A stretch of 23,064 bases of DNA from DATIJJ01 sp039936115 (GCA_039936115.1 JBDTIZ010000060.1:1-23064), one strand, 5' to 3'. Shown: positions 1 to 8,603, counted from the stretch's first letter. Notes: generated from the letters alone by a model not told the origin. Program-made: numbers and translations.

Positions 1-116
1 TCGTTTGATGTGTTTGTGCAGGAGTTAAGTGCGGTAAAATGTTAGAGGCTGCTGGCAATTGATAGTGAATGCTGTCAACAACCTAGAGCATTCTAGATTC
101 GCTGGATAGCAATTAT

Positions 117-158
117 AAAAATCTGTCATTCCCGCGAAGGTGGGAATGACAGATTTTT
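117..158. terminator. Perfect 17-bp stem hairpin, likely bidirectional terminator / dispersed palindrome
   Basis: Bases 117-133 and 142-158 are exact reverse complements around an 8-base loop (GCGAAGGT). The stem begins with A-runs and ends with T-runs, so it can act as a Rho-independent terminator on either strand. It lies about 70 bases past the stop codon of the leftward gene ending at 226. The core is ATTCCC, eight bases, GGGAAT, the same layout as the dispersed repeats called dRS3 in Neisseria, so it may also be a member of a genome-wide repeat family. Both roles can hold together. Confidence 0.75.
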
Positions 159-225
159 ATGTCCACTCACGAAAAAATTCTTTATTTATAGATCGAGGTT
201 TTTAATATTCAATTGTCAATAGACC

Positions 226-1770
226 CTAAGCGACCCTTTTCTCTTTTATTAAACTAAGTAAAATAATAAACGAGACAGCGACTACAAGAGCATGAACAAT
301 ATACATAGTATGCGAAACCCAAGGACCCACGTTCATAAAAAACCATTGCAAAGGAAATTCCAATGGCATTTTAGCTAACTGCGGAGTCAATTCTGGCCAT
401 ACGCCATGATTGATAGTCAGCCATGCTTTAGAAATGACAAGAGACATAACAACAAACACAGTAACAAATTTCCAGGATATATTTTTTTTATTCAGCATAT
501 TGACCGTGACAAATACCATAAAGGGTAAAAAGTTTATTGTTTGTCTCGCCTCAGAATCCAGTAATAGCACAACACCCATTGCAACTAAAATGGATAACCC
601 AGTATTTTTAACTAGCGATTCAGCACAAATCTGTCGCCAATAAAGCCCTGCTAATATCAACATTGGACCAAAGTAGAGTATCTGACTAAACAGAAAATTA
701 AATGGATATGCTAATGCTTCGGCGGTCAAATATAATGAAAATTGAAAGAGTGTAAGATGACTAGTTCCATCTGAAAGCAGATTAATAATATATCTAATGG
801 CGATGCTCACTATAATGACGAGAACCGTCCTAACTATTGTAAGTCTAGTCAAACTCATAAACCCCTGAATCATCAAGGGTCTTAAGGTATAGCATAAATA
901 GGTAAAAACGCTCATGAGACTAAGCAAAAGAACAGGCATTTTATAATTACCACCCGTCACTTGAAAACCAAAACGCGAATAAATAACAAACAATAATCCA
1001 GTGATGCACGATGCACAAAATACGGCAAGCAAAATACTCACCCGTGGATAAACCCTAACAGCCGTTTCTTTTCGGTTTGCTGCTGTAAATAAAAATAGAG
1101 TTATATTCAAAAAAAATTGGGTAGGAAACGCAAATGAAGCAACGATACCGACAATAAGAATGAGATAATCTTTTTTTAACACAAAACAATATAGAGTAAG
1201 AATACTTAAAAATAATGCCGTGGTATCTGTTAATACAGGATAGTACGTCATCCATTTTAATTGCGCGAAATTCAAGAAAATTGCGGAAAACCCAAGTAAC
1301 CAAGCTTTGTTTGACCAATTGGATAATTTACAGATTTGATTCCACAGTACAATCGATACGGTCACCACTATAAAATTGTATAATGAAAATGCCAATGCAA
1401 TTTGCGAACGTTCAATAGGTAAATTAACCAACTTGTATACAGAATAAACAATTCCCGCGGGCAAAATTCGCTGTAAAGTATACTGATCTAATCTATGGCG
1501 AAAAACAAAATTATAAAAATCTACCGTGATATTTGCATAAGTTGAACCGTCCCATCCATTACCATTATCTACAGGAATATGCTCTCCAAAAAAAATATTT
1601 AACAATATCCAGCTGAGGAAGAAGAAAACCACTCCATAGCAGATCCAGCCTGATACAGAATATGTTGATTTTTTTTGCATGCGAAAAAACCTTTGTTTAT
1701 AAGAAGAAGTCATCGATTTAGGGATGTGTTTATGAAACACAAAGTCATTAGTGAGAGCTATAGTACACAT
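226..1770 (-). CDS. Polytopic membrane protein, possible GT-C type glycosyltransferase
   Basis: Predicted product of up to 514 residues with about ten or more hydrophobic segments, so an inner-membrane protein. After the first membrane span (about residues 43-62) comes a loop with GWDGSTY (W73, D74, G75). An acidic residue in the first outer loop is typical of GT-C glycosyltransferases that use polyprenyl-phosphate sugars in the periplasm (for example WDG/WDA in PIG-V-like enzymes); assignment to that fold is inference. The start is uncertain. The upstream ATG at 1770 has only a GGGGA three bases away. An internal ATG at 1680 (product 484 residues, beginning MQKKSTYS) has AAAGG nine bases upstream and places the first span close to the N-terminus, so it may be the true start. 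The gene runs divergently from the main cluster, with a 180-base spacer in which I see no strong promoter, and ends before the 117-158 hairpin. I do not recognise the family. Confidence 0.75.
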   Translation of the reverse strand: MCTIALTNDFVFHKHIPKSMTSSYKQRFFRMQKKSTYSVSGWICYGVVFFFLSWILLNIFFGEHIPVDNGNGWDGSTYANITVDFYNFVFRHRLDQYTLQRILPAGIVYSVYKLVNLPIERSQIALAFSLYNFIVVTVSIVLWNQICKLSNWSNKAWLLGFSAIFLNFAQLKWMTYYPVLTDTTALFLSILTLYCFVLKKDYLILIVGIVASFAFPTQFFLNITLFLFTAANRKETAVRVYPRVSILLAVFCASCITGLLFVIYSRFGFQVTGGNYKMPVLLLSLMSVFTYLCYTLRPLMIQGFMSLTRLTIVRTVLVIIVSIAIRYIINLLSDGTSHLTLFQFSLYLTAEALAYPFNFLFSQILYFGPMLILAGLYWRQICAESLVKNTGLSILVAMGVVLLLDSEARQTINFLPFMVFVTVNMLNKKNISWKFVTVFVVMSLVISKAWLTINHGVWPELTPQLAKMPLEFPLQWFFMNVGPWVSHTMYIVHALVVAVSFIILLSLIKEKRVA

Positions 1771-1950
1771 TAATCCCCACTACAATCAATTCATCTCTTA
1801 TTCATACAAAATGCTAGATAAAGCAGCCAGTTTTACCTAGACATACTGCCAGTTACTGACGAGCCGATCATATTCATTGTACTTGCTGACATTTTCTCAT
1901 TGATACGTTATCCTTTCTGCCAGTTTTTATTATGGATTACGGAGCTTTAA

Positions 1951-3639
1951 ATGAACAAACCATCAGGGATAATCGCACCCGACCCCTTGTCCACTTCGCG
2001 TGGAATTTCTCTCTTAATCATCACATGGTTAATTTATTTAGCAATCCTAGGAATTCTCCAACTCTGCGGCTTTCAATTAGGTTTTAACGTTTGGCCTATG
2101 GGCGAAGACCGTGATTGGATAGGTTTTATTTACGATGGCCATGGAGCAAAAATAGCGCATCTTTTTTGGCACTACCTGGATGATCGAAATCCATTTTCAC
2201 CTTGGTGGTGGATTGTCGTATCTCCCATCGTTAAACACTTTGAATGGGGTTTATACGCCGTCAGAAAATGTATTGATCCGTATCTTGCTATTATTACGTT
2301 TATTTTGCTTGATCGTATTGGACGATTCAAATGTCGCACGTTTGCATTTTGTGTAGCACTCGTGGTTTTATTTTGGAATTTTTCAGCTTATTACGAACAG
2401 ATAATGTGGAATTTTTTGGGCGCATTAGGTCTGACTTTATTATCGATTTTCTTTTATTGTCGTTATCTAGATAATAATCGCCTATCAAAATATGATTTAC
2501 CACTCTCCATGCTCTTTTATTTTATTGCGATAGCAACTTATACCTTGCAATGTGGTGCTATTATCGCGATTGGGTTTTTAGGATTATTTCGACACGCTGA
2601 CAGTGAAACATTCAAAACTCGTTTTAAATCCACTACAAAAGACGTCAGTTTTTTTCTCATCCTGTTTATTCTATTTAATTGTATCTGGTACACCGTCAAC
2701 AGAAATGGCGCTACGTTTTATGCCTTACATTGGTCTACGGTCTCGTCGCAATTTTTAGATAGCGTACGATTATTTTTCTTTCATTCAGCTTATAAATCTC
2801 TGTTTAATTTTTCATTACACGATTGGTCTAGTTGGACTATCGCTGGAATATTTGTCGTTGCATTTTTGGGCTTTATTTTTGTTTTTTATCAAGCTGCAAA
2901 ACGTAATTTGTTTGATGGAATTCAAGCCCCTATCGGTTGGGCTATAGCGATATTATTAGCTATCGCATTACCCACTATTTTAGTTGAATCAACCACAACA
3001 ATTTGGTCACCTGGCTCACGCTCTTTGATGGTGCAGCAAATTTGGCAGCCTTTACTGTATATCAGTATTATCTTTTTTGTTGCCAATCTGTTGCCCATAA
3101 AAAATAAACAAGGTTTCCAAAAATGGAATCTGGGCATTGCTGCTCTACTTGGCGCCTGTGCTGTTACCGGTGGCTTGAATTACAATCATCGTCTGGTTCT
3201 AAGAACGCATTATGAAGCTGTGCTAACAGAAGGTTTGCAAAAGATTGCAATTCCATCCGATACAGATCGTCATTATTTTCTGCTGAAGATAGTAGACCCT
3301 ACTCCAACGCATGACATCAACACGATTTGTCTCGTGATTCCGAATTATGGAAAAACCATGTTGCATCGAAAAAATGCTATTGTGCGCGCAATTGCAACAT
3401 ACCCTGACAAAGCCTTTACAAAATATTGGAAAGTCGGTTTTGGCCCAGATAATAAAGGCATCGTGAATGCAGCACCCTTAGGTAACGATAAACCTGTAGC
3501 CTACAAAGATGTTTGGATTGTATTTTTTGATGGCGAAAAAGTCTGGGTTCCCAAAACAATTAACAAAAGTGATTTCGATGGACTGCAAGTCGCCTGGCAG
3601 CGCAAAAAACCAATCGATCAATCAGGCAAACAACAATGA
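1951..3639 (+). CDS. Large polytopic membrane protein, paralogue of the 20337-22442 product; unnamed family
   Basis: 562 residues: a short cytoplasmic N-terminus, about ten membrane spans through roughly residue 410, then a soluble C-terminal region of about 150 residues. Motifs shared with the 20337-22442 product: GED at residues 51-53 in the first outer loop, RNPxxPWWxW and WGLYxxRK after it, WNFSAYxEQ at 142-150, TYTLQCG at 196-202, and EST followed by W-PG-RS and QQI from residue 346. The conserved acidic pair in the first loop and the many spans suggest a GT-C-like transferase acting on a polyprenyl-linked sugar, but that is inference. The start is preceded by ACGGAG six to seven bases upstream. 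The stop overlaps the next gene by 4 nt (ATGA), so the two are probably translationally coupled. The gene opens the rightward cluster. Confidence 0.85.
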   Translation: MNKPSGIIAPDPLSTSRGISLLIITWLIYLAILGILQLCGFQLGFNVWPMGEDRDWIGFIYDGHGAKIAHLFWHYLDDRNPFSPWWWIVVSPIVKHFEWGLYAVRKCIDPYLAIITFILLDRIGRFKCRTFAFCVALVVLFWNFSAYYEQIMWNFLGALGLTLLSIFFYCRYLDNNRLSKYDLPLSMLFYFIAIATYTLQCGAIIAIGFLGLFRHADSETFKTRFKSTTKDVSFFLILFILFNCIWYTVNRNGATFYALHWSTVSSQFLDSVRLFFFHSAYKSLFNFSLHDWSSWTIAGIFVVAFLGFIFVFYQAAKRNLFDGIQAPIGWAIAILLAIALPTILVESTTTIWSPGSRSLMVQQIWQPLLYISIIFFVANLLPIKNKQGFQKWNLGIAALLGACAVTGGLNYNHRLVLRTHYEAVLTEGLQKIAIPSDTDRHYFLLKIVDPTPTHDINTICLVIPNYGKTMLHRKNAIVRAIATYPDKAFTKYWKVGFGPDNKGIVNAAPLGNDKPVAYKDVWIVFFDGEKVWVPKTINKSDFDGLQVAWQRKKPIDQSGKQQ

Positions 3640-4535
3640 AAAATGCGGTTCTGATCACAGGAGCAACCGGATACATCGGTAGAAACCTGGCTAGATATTT
3701 TCATCTGGCCGGGTTTGAAGTGCATGCGGTGATGAGAGCCTCTTCAGACAGCGCATTTTTTTCTAATCAAAATATTCCGATCAGAACACATTTATACGAT
3801 GGAACGTTTCGTTCTCTTTCCTCGCTGTTAGACACTAAAAATATTCAAACCGTAATTCATTTAGCATCGATTACTAGCTACGATACCACCGATGAAAATA
3901 TTGATACGATGTTGAATGCCAACTTACAACTTGGCACCTATTTGTTAGAAATCATGCGCAAACTAGGTTGTCGACGTTTTATAAATACAGGCACTTATTG
4001 GCAACATTTTTCTACCGAAAACTATAATCCAGTTTGTTTATACGCTGCCACCAAACAAGCATTTGAATCGATTTTTGAGTATTATGTACAAGCACATAAC
4101 TTTCGCGTGATTACACTTAAATTGTTTGATGTGTATGGTCCCAATGATCCACGCAAAAAAATATTTCAATTATTAGATGACGCAGCAAGATATTCGAAAC
4201 CATTAAACATGACCGAAGGCCAGCAATTGTTAGATCTGGTCTATATTGATGATGTAATAAACGCCTACTCTTTAGCAAAACAAATGCTGGATAATTCGCA
4301 AAATGATACTGAAGGCTTCCATAATCGCTATCATGTCTCGACAGAGCAATTGCGACCATTAAAAGAATGGGTTGAGCTATACTTAAAAATTTCACAACAA
4401 CGGGTTGAGATCAATTGGGGCGCGTTACCCTATCGCAAAAGACAAGTGATGACGCCTTATATTGGAAAAATCTTACCCCAATGGAAACCTGAAGTGTGCC
4501 CAGAAGAAGGATTGAATAGATTAAACTCTGTTTAG
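3636..4535 (+). CDS. NAD-dependent epimerase/dehydratase (extended SDR), nucleotide-sugar type
   Basis: 299 residues. The N-terminal Rossmann motif GATGYIG (residues 8-14) binds NAD(P). The SDR catalytic pair YxxxK is at Y136 and K140 (YAATKQ), preceded by a TGTYWQH segment that should carry the usual Ser/Thr. The stretch TGTYWQH...YNPVCLYAATKQAFE resembles the branch of SDR enzymes annotated as CDP-abequose/paratose-type synthases, but the substrate cannot be set from sequence, and no CDP-sugar genes are present. Overlap of 4 nt with the upstream polytopic protein gene argues that its product feeds the same modification. It most likely makes or finishes the sugar donor used by the GtrB-like enzyme encoded next. 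The SDR family call is firm; the reaction is open. Confidence 0.88.
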   Translation: MKNAVLITGATGYIGRNLARYFHLAGFEVHAVMRASSDSAFFSNQNIPIRTHLYDGTFRSLSSLLDTKNIQTVIHLASITSYDTTDENIDTMLNANLQLGTYLLEIMRKLGCRRFINTGTYWQHFSTENYNPVCLYAATKQAFESIFEYYVQAHNFRVITLKLFDVYGPNDPRKKIFQLLDDAARYSKPLNMTEGQQLLDLVYIDDVINAYSLAKQMLDNSQNDTEGFHNRYHVSTEQLRPLKEWVELYLKISQQRVEINWGALPYRKRQVMTPYIGKILPQWKPEVCPEEGLNRLNSV

Positions 4536-4550
4536 TCGCGCTCTCTCGTT

Positions 4551-4574
4551 GGGGCGAACATATAGGTTCGACCC
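4551..4574. repeat. Hairpin repeat, copy 1 (GGCGAAC / GTTCG type)
   Basis: Bases 4551-4559 pair with 4566-4574 around a six-base ATATAG loop, with one mismatch. It is followed by CTACAA. A near-identical element with the same spacing sits at 12400-12421. It fills the 63-base gap between two overlapping gene pairs and has no T-run after it, so it looks like a dispersed REP-like element rather than a classic terminator. It could still protect or process the transcript. Confidence 0.6.
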
Positions 4575-4598
4575 TACAACAAATTTGAAGGTATATTT

Positions 4599-5540
4599 AT
4601 GTCAAAAAAACTGATATCAATCGCTGTGCCCGTTTATAATGAAGCCCCCAATATCAAAACTTGTTATGAAGCATTATGCAAAATAGCAACTGACAATCCA
4701 GCTTATGATTTTGAATTTGTTTTCACTGACAATTGCAGCATAGACACATCTTATGACCTCCTGAAAGATATTGCTAAAAAAGATAGTCGATTAACCTGCT
4801 ACTCTTTTTCTAAAAATTTCGGTTATCAAAAATCAATTTACGCGGGCTTATCCAAAACAAAAGGTGAAGCCGCCATTATTTTTGATTGTGATTTACAAGA
4901 CCCACCAGAGCTTGTCACCGAGTTCCTCGCTAAATGGGAAGAAGGTTATAAAGTAGTTTACGGCGTCAGAAAAAAACGCGACGAACCTAAAATACTCGAA
5001 GCTTCCAGAAAACTTTTTTATCGTCTGATTAATTTTTTGAGTGAAGATCATTTACCACTCGATGCGGGCGATTTTCGTTTGGTCGATCGACGTATTATCG
5101 ATTTGATGGGTGAAATAAACGATTATAATCCTTACCTTCGCGGCATTATGTCGAATTTTGGTTTTAAACAAACCGGTATTTTATATGAGCGTCGAGAACG
5201 CACTCTTGGTAAAAGCAAATTTAATTTTCCAGCACTCGTCATGCTTGCTGTCGATGGTATTATCAGTCAATCCATCGTCCCGCTTAGATTTGCAACTTTT
5301 ACGGGGGTTGTTGTCTCTTTGTTTACGCTGCTTGGTATCATTGGTTATGTAATGTGCCGTTTAGTTTATCATCTCCACTGGCCAGCGGGTTTTACGACAT
5401 TGACGATATTGATGTTATTTTCCCTCTGTCTAAATTCATTTTTTTTAGGCATTATCGGCGAATACCTTGCCAGAATTTATAGTCAGGTCAGAACAAGACC
5501 TATCGTGATTATTGAAAAATCAACTGCGAGCGATCAATGA
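4599..5540 (+). CDS. GtrB-like polyprenyl-phosphate glycosyltransferase (GT2, membrane-anchored)
   Basis: 313 residues. An N-terminal GT2 (GT-A fold) domain opens with SIAVPVYNE and carries the nucleotide/metal DxD motif at D96 and D98 (FDCDLQDPP), a DFRL motif near residue 160 and a basic R-R-TLGKSKF segment near 205. Two C-terminal membrane spans lie at about 230-258 and 265-292, followed by the GEYLARIY motif typical of GtrB, ArnC and DPM1-like enzymes. Such proteins move a sugar from a nucleotide donor to undecaprenyl phosphate on the inner face of the membrane, making Und-P-sugar for transfer in the periplasm. An AAGG ribosome-binding site lies about 9 bases upstream. The stop overlaps the following GT4 gene by 4 nt. 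No GtrA-type flippase gene is adjacent. The class is firm; the sugar is unknown. Confidence 0.9.
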   Translation: MSKKLISIAVPVYNEAPNIKTCYEALCKIATDNPAYDFEFVFTDNCSIDTSYDLLKDIAKKDSRLTCYSFSKNFGYQKSIYAGLSKTKGEAAIIFDCDLQDPPELVTEFLAKWEEGYKVVYGVRKKRDEPKILEASRKLFYRLINFLSEDHLPLDAGDFRLVDRRIIDLMGEINDYNPYLRGIMSNFGFKQTGILYERRERTLGKSKFNFPALVMLAVDGIISQSIVPLRFATFTGVVVSLFTLLGIIGYVMCRLVYHLHWPAGFTTLTILMLFSLCLNSFFLGIIGEYLARIYSQVRTRPIVIIEKSTASDQ

Positions 5541-6655
5541 AAATTGCAATAGTATGTGACTGGTTAATCGCTTATGCCGGCGCCGAGCGGTTTTTAGAAG
5601 AGTTGTTGCGATGCTTTCCGCAAGCGGATTTGTTCGCAGTGATTGATTTTTTAGAACCAAAAGATCGTGAATTTCTACAAAATAAACCAGTCAAAACCAC
5701 CTTCATTCAGCATTTTCCTTTTGCTAAAAAACATTATCGTCTCTTTCTCAATTGGATGCCGCTCGCCATCGAACAATTAGATATGTCTGCCTATGACTTA
5801 GTCATTTCGAGTTCGCATGCTGTTGCCAAAGGTGTGATCACTGGGCCTAATCAATTGCATATCAGCTATGTACACTCACCTATGCGTTATGCCTGGGATT
5901 TACAACATCAATATTTGAAAGAAACCGGATTAGATCGCGGCGTCAAAGGTTATTTTGCCAAACGTTTGTTACATAAAATGCGAATCTGGGACCAGCGCAC
6001 GGCGAATGGTGTTGATCATTTTATTGCCAACTCGGATTTTATTGCCCAGCGGATTTGGAAAACATATCGACGTAAAGCCGATGTGATTTACCCACCCGTC
6101 AATACGCATCTCTTCACCCCTAACGCAAAAAAAGAGAATTTTTATCTGGCAGTGTCTCGGTTAGTGCCTTATAAAAAAATGGATTTAATCGTTGAAAGTT
6201 TTGCTGCCATGCCCGACAAAAAACTAATAGTGATTGGCGATGGACCTGAAATGTCCAAAGTAAAAGCAAAGGCGGCCAGCAATATAGAAATTCTTGGATT
6301 TCAGCCTACGGCTAGCCTAGTGAATTATATGCAGCGAGCAAATGCTTTGATTTTTGCCGCTGAAGAAGATTTCGGTTTAGTCCCGCTGGAAGCACAATCC
6401 TGTGGCACGCCTGTTATTGCTTACGCTAAAGGCGGCGCCCTAGAAACGGTACGCGGCCTTGATAAGACTGAACCCACAGGTTTATTTTTTCAAAAACAAG
6501 AAATAAATGACATTAAACAAGCAGTTGGTGCATTTGAAAAAAACCGCGAACAATTCACCTTAGATAACTGCATCGCAAATGCAGCAGGATTTTCGCCTGA
6601 AATATTTCGTGACAAAATTAAGCACTACATTGACGAGAAAATACGCGATTTTTGA
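5537..6655 (+). CDS. GT4 family glycosyltransferase, possibly a mannosyl/perosaminyl transferase
   Basis: 372 residues, GT-B fold. The N-terminal domain begins KIAIVCDWL with a YAGAER glycine-rich loop; VHSPMRYAWD near residue 115 is typical of O-antigen mannosyltransferases of family GT4. The C-terminal donor-binding domain contains RLVPYKK (about 208-214), a GDGPE motif (about 234) and the EX7E motif at E277-E285 inside EDFGLVPLEAQSCGTP. It is a cytoplasmic enzyme that would add a sugar from GDP-mannose or, in this setting, GDP-perosamine to the growing lipid-linked chain. It overlaps the GtrB-like gene by 4 nt and lies directly before manC. Family assignment is secure; donor specificity is inferred from neighbours. 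Confidence 0.88.
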   Translation: MKIAIVCDWLIAYAGAERFLEELLRCFPQADLFAVIDFLEPKDREFLQNKPVKTTFIQHFPFAKKHYRLFLNWMPLAIEQLDMSAYDLVISSSHAVAKGVITGPNQLHISYVHSPMRYAWDLQHQYLKETGLDRGVKGYFAKRLLHKMRIWDQRTANGVDHFIANSDFIAQRIWKTYRRKADVIYPPVNTHLFTPNAKKENFYLAVSRLVPYKKMDLIVESFAAMPDKKLIVIGDGPEMSKVKAKAASNIEILGFQPTASLVNYMQRANALIFAAEEDFGLVPLEAQSCGTPVIAYAKGGALETVRGLDKTEPTGLFFQKQEINDIKQAVGAFEKNREQFTLDNCIANAAGFSPEIFRDKIKHYIDEKIRDF

Positions 6656-6687
6656 GGAAAAAAGCACTGTGCCGCTTCGTAAAAACA

Positions 6688-6696
6688 TGGTATAAA
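6688..6696 (+). promoter_or_regulatory. Candidate extended -10 promoter for manC
   Basis: TGGTATAAA fits a sigma-70 extended -10 (TGn plus TATAAA) about 40 bases before the manC ATG, in an 81-base gap that breaks the chain of overlapping genes. No good -35 hexamer lies at the right distance, which is allowed for extended -10 promoters. This is a motif match only. Confidence 0.4.
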
Positions 6697-6736
6697 TGGC
6701 GGTTTTTAAATCATTCACAAAGGATGCCTAGAATTT

Positions 6737-8209
6737 ATGAAAAAAGGACGCGAAGCTGTAATTCCAGTCATTATCTCTGGCGGTGTCGGTAGCCGTTTGT
6801 GGCCTCTATCGCGTGAAGCACATCCTAAACCTTTTATTAAATTACCTGACGGGCAAAGCCTTTTACAGAAAACTTTTATTCGCGCTGGCACAACCCAGAA
6901 CGTAGAAGAAATTTTGACAGTCACTAATCGCGAAGTATTTTTTCATACTCAAGATGAGTATCGCGCCATTAATCCATCGATCAAAACATCTTATATTCTC
7001 GAACCCAATGGTCGTAACACTGCACCTGCTATTGCTGCCGCTGCTTTACATTTGGCCAATTCCTATGACCACAAAGCCGTGCTGCTAGTACTGCCAGCTG
7101 ATCACTTGGTTCAAAACCAAGCGGGATTTGCTGAAGCAGTCAATCAAGCTGTGCAATTAGCACAGGCTGGTTATTTGGTGACGTTTGGGGTAAAACCCAA
7201 TTTGCCCGAGACGGGTTATGGTTATCTTGAAATTGACTCAAGCAGCCGCTTGCTAGATATTAAAAACTCAGAAGTATCCACGCACCGCGTCATGCGTTTT
7301 GTTGAAAAACCTAACGCAAAACTTGCACAAGAATATGTAGATTCCGGACGGCATTTCTGGAATTCAGGCATGTTTTGCTTCAGCATTGAAACATTCCTTG
7401 CTGAAATGAGCGCTCATGCGCCTGATGTGTTAGAGTCCGTCAAAGAATCATTGCTGATATCACAGCTGACTCAAAAAGCAGCAAGTAATTATATTGAACT
7501 GGACAATCATTCTTTTGATCGTGCACCGGATATTTCAATTGACTATTCTTTGATGGAAAAATCAAATCGCGTTGCTGCTGTGACCTGTGATTTTGGGTGG
7601 AGTGACATTGGTTCCTGGAACGCACTTAGCGAACTCGTGGAACCTGACAGCTGTGGCAACCGAATGATTGGCAACGGTGTTTTGCATGAAACCAGCAATT
7701 GCTACATTCACGGTGATGGTCGCATGATTGGTACAATTGGTATCGACAATTTAGTCATTGTTGACCTGCCAGATGCGTTATTGGTTGCTGACCGCAATCG
7801 CGTTCAAGATGTTAAATTTATTGTGCAGCAGTTAAAACAAAAAGGCCATGAAGTCGTTAAGGTACACAGAGAAGTCCACCGTCCGTGGGGTTCTTATACT
7901 GTGCTTGACGAAGGTGAAAATTTTAAAATGAAACGAATCAAGGTCAAGCCAGGCGCTTCTTTATCACTGCAAATGCATTACCATCGCAGTGAACATTGGA
8001 TTGTCGTCAGTGGCACTGCAAAAGTTGTGAATGGCGAACGCCAATTTCTGGTGAATGCAAATGAATCCACTTTCATTCCATCGGGACATCAGCATCGATT
8101 AGAAAATCCGGGCAAAATTGATTTGGTCATTGTTGAAGTACAGAGTGGTGCGTATTTGGGTGAAGATGACATTGTGAGATTTGAAGATATTTATGGGCGG
8201 GTGACTTAA
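6737..8209 (+). CDS. manC: Bifunctional mannose-1-phosphate guanylyltransferase / mannose-6-phosphate isomerase
   Basis: 490 residues, the usual length of the type II PMI-GMP family. The nucleotidyltransferase signature GGVGSRLWPLSR is at residues 15-26, followed by HPKPF (the common form is PKQF). FVEKP lies near 190. The C-terminal cupin domain starts near RPWGSY (about 381) and contains the metal-binding HYHRSEHW (about 413-420). It makes GDP-mannose from mannose-1-phosphate and GTP, and may also interconvert fructose-6-phosphate and mannose-6-phosphate. GDP-mannose is the precursor for gmd and per downstream. AAAGGA lies 12 bases before the ATG, a rather long spacing. The last codons (GRVT, stop) lie inside a tandemly duplicated stretch. 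Phosphomannomutase (manB) is not in the window. Confidence 0.95.
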   Translation: MKKGREAVIPVIISGGVGSRLWPLSREAHPKPFIKLPDGQSLLQKTFIRAGTTQNVEEILTVTNREVFFHTQDEYRAINPSIKTSYILEPNGRNTAPAIAAAALHLANSYDHKAVLLVLPADHLVQNQAGFAEAVNQAVQLAQAGYLVTFGVKPNLPETGYGYLEIDSSSRLLDIKNSEVSTHRVMRFVEKPNAKLAQEYVDSGRHFWNSGMFCFSIETFLAEMSAHAPDVLESVKESLLISQLTQKAASNYIELDNHSFDRAPDISIDYSLMEKSNRVAAVTCDFGWSDIGSWNALSELVEPDSCGNRMIGNGVLHETSNCYIHGDGRMIGTIGIDNLVIVDLPDALLVADRNRVQDVKFIVQQLKQKGHEVVKVHREVHRPWGSYTVLDEGENFKMKRIKVKPGASLSLQMHYHRSEHWIVVSGTAKVVNGERQFLVNANESTFIPSGHQHRLENPGKIDLVIVEVQSGAYLGEDDIVRFEDIYGRVT

Positions 8210-8213
8210 TTCT

Positions 8214-8357
8214 CGTCATTGCGAGTGCGAGCGAAGCAATCCAGGTTTTATTGTCTTTGCAAAGTAGAAAAAACATAACTCTAACCTTCAGTTTAGATTT
8301 ATGAACTTATTAAGTGACGATAGAGCCTGGGTTGCTTCGCTCACGCTCGCAATGACG
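8214..8357. repeat. Long palindromic (MITE-like) element, copy A
   Basis: The 144-base element begins CGTCATTGCGAG and ends CTCGCAATGACG. The first 38 bases match the reverse complement of the last 38 at 33 positions. In RNA four of the five differences become G-U pairs, so the transcript could form a stem of about 40 pairs around a loop of about 60 bases. There is no coding capacity. Terminal inverted repeats with no transposase fit a non-autonomous element. Confidence 0.8.
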
Positions 8358-8379
8358 CCGCCATGGGTGACTTCAATCT

Positions 8380-8524
8380 CGTCATTGCGAGCGCGAGCGA
8401 AGCAATCCAGGTTTTATTGACTTTGCATAGTAAAGAAAGCATAAACTCTAACCTTCAGTTTAGATTTATGAACTTATTAAGGGACAATAAAACCTGGGTT
8501 GCTTCGCTCACGCTCGCAATGACG
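8380..8524. repeat. Long palindromic (MITE-like) element, copy B
   Basis: Second copy, 145 bases, with terminal repeats matching at 36 of the first 38 positions. The loop is nearly the same as in copy A. It lies about 80 bases before the gmd start codon, so the manC-gmd transcript, if continuous, would contain two strong hairpins in a row. Confidence 0.8.
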
Positions 8525-8603
8525 CGCCGCCAAGAGCAGCGGAGAAATAGTTTTTCTAGCAACCAGAATTTTAGTAATTAAAAAAAAGTCATACGGAGTT
8601 TCA

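Larger units (their letters stand above)
8199..8530. repeat. Tandem duplication, two units with a 166-base period
   Basis: Unit 1 starts at 8199 in the last codons of manC (GGGTGACTT) and unit 2 starts at 8365 with the same bases. Corresponding positions are offset by 166 bases. The units are very similar throughout, including a shared loop with AACCTTCAGTTTAGATTTATG. They fill most of the 394-base gap between manC and gmd. The rest of the gap (8531-8603) holds only A/T-rich sequence and the gmd ribosome-binding site. A 72-codon open frame inside unit 2 has no homology I recognise and is not called. Confidence 0.85.

Noticed and set aside
1..45. Open frame at the left edge ending TAG at 43-45, possible tail of an upstream gene
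   Set aside because: Only 14 residues are visible, with no recognisable motif; cannot be told from chance.
83..96. CTAGA-GCAT-TCTAG palindrome
   Set aside because: Five pairs only, no flanking context suggesting an operator; likely chance in A/T-rich sequence.
8363..8581. 72-codon rightward open frame between manC and gmd
   Set aside because: It runs through the second palindromic repeat unit, has no ribosome-binding site of note and no protein-like features.
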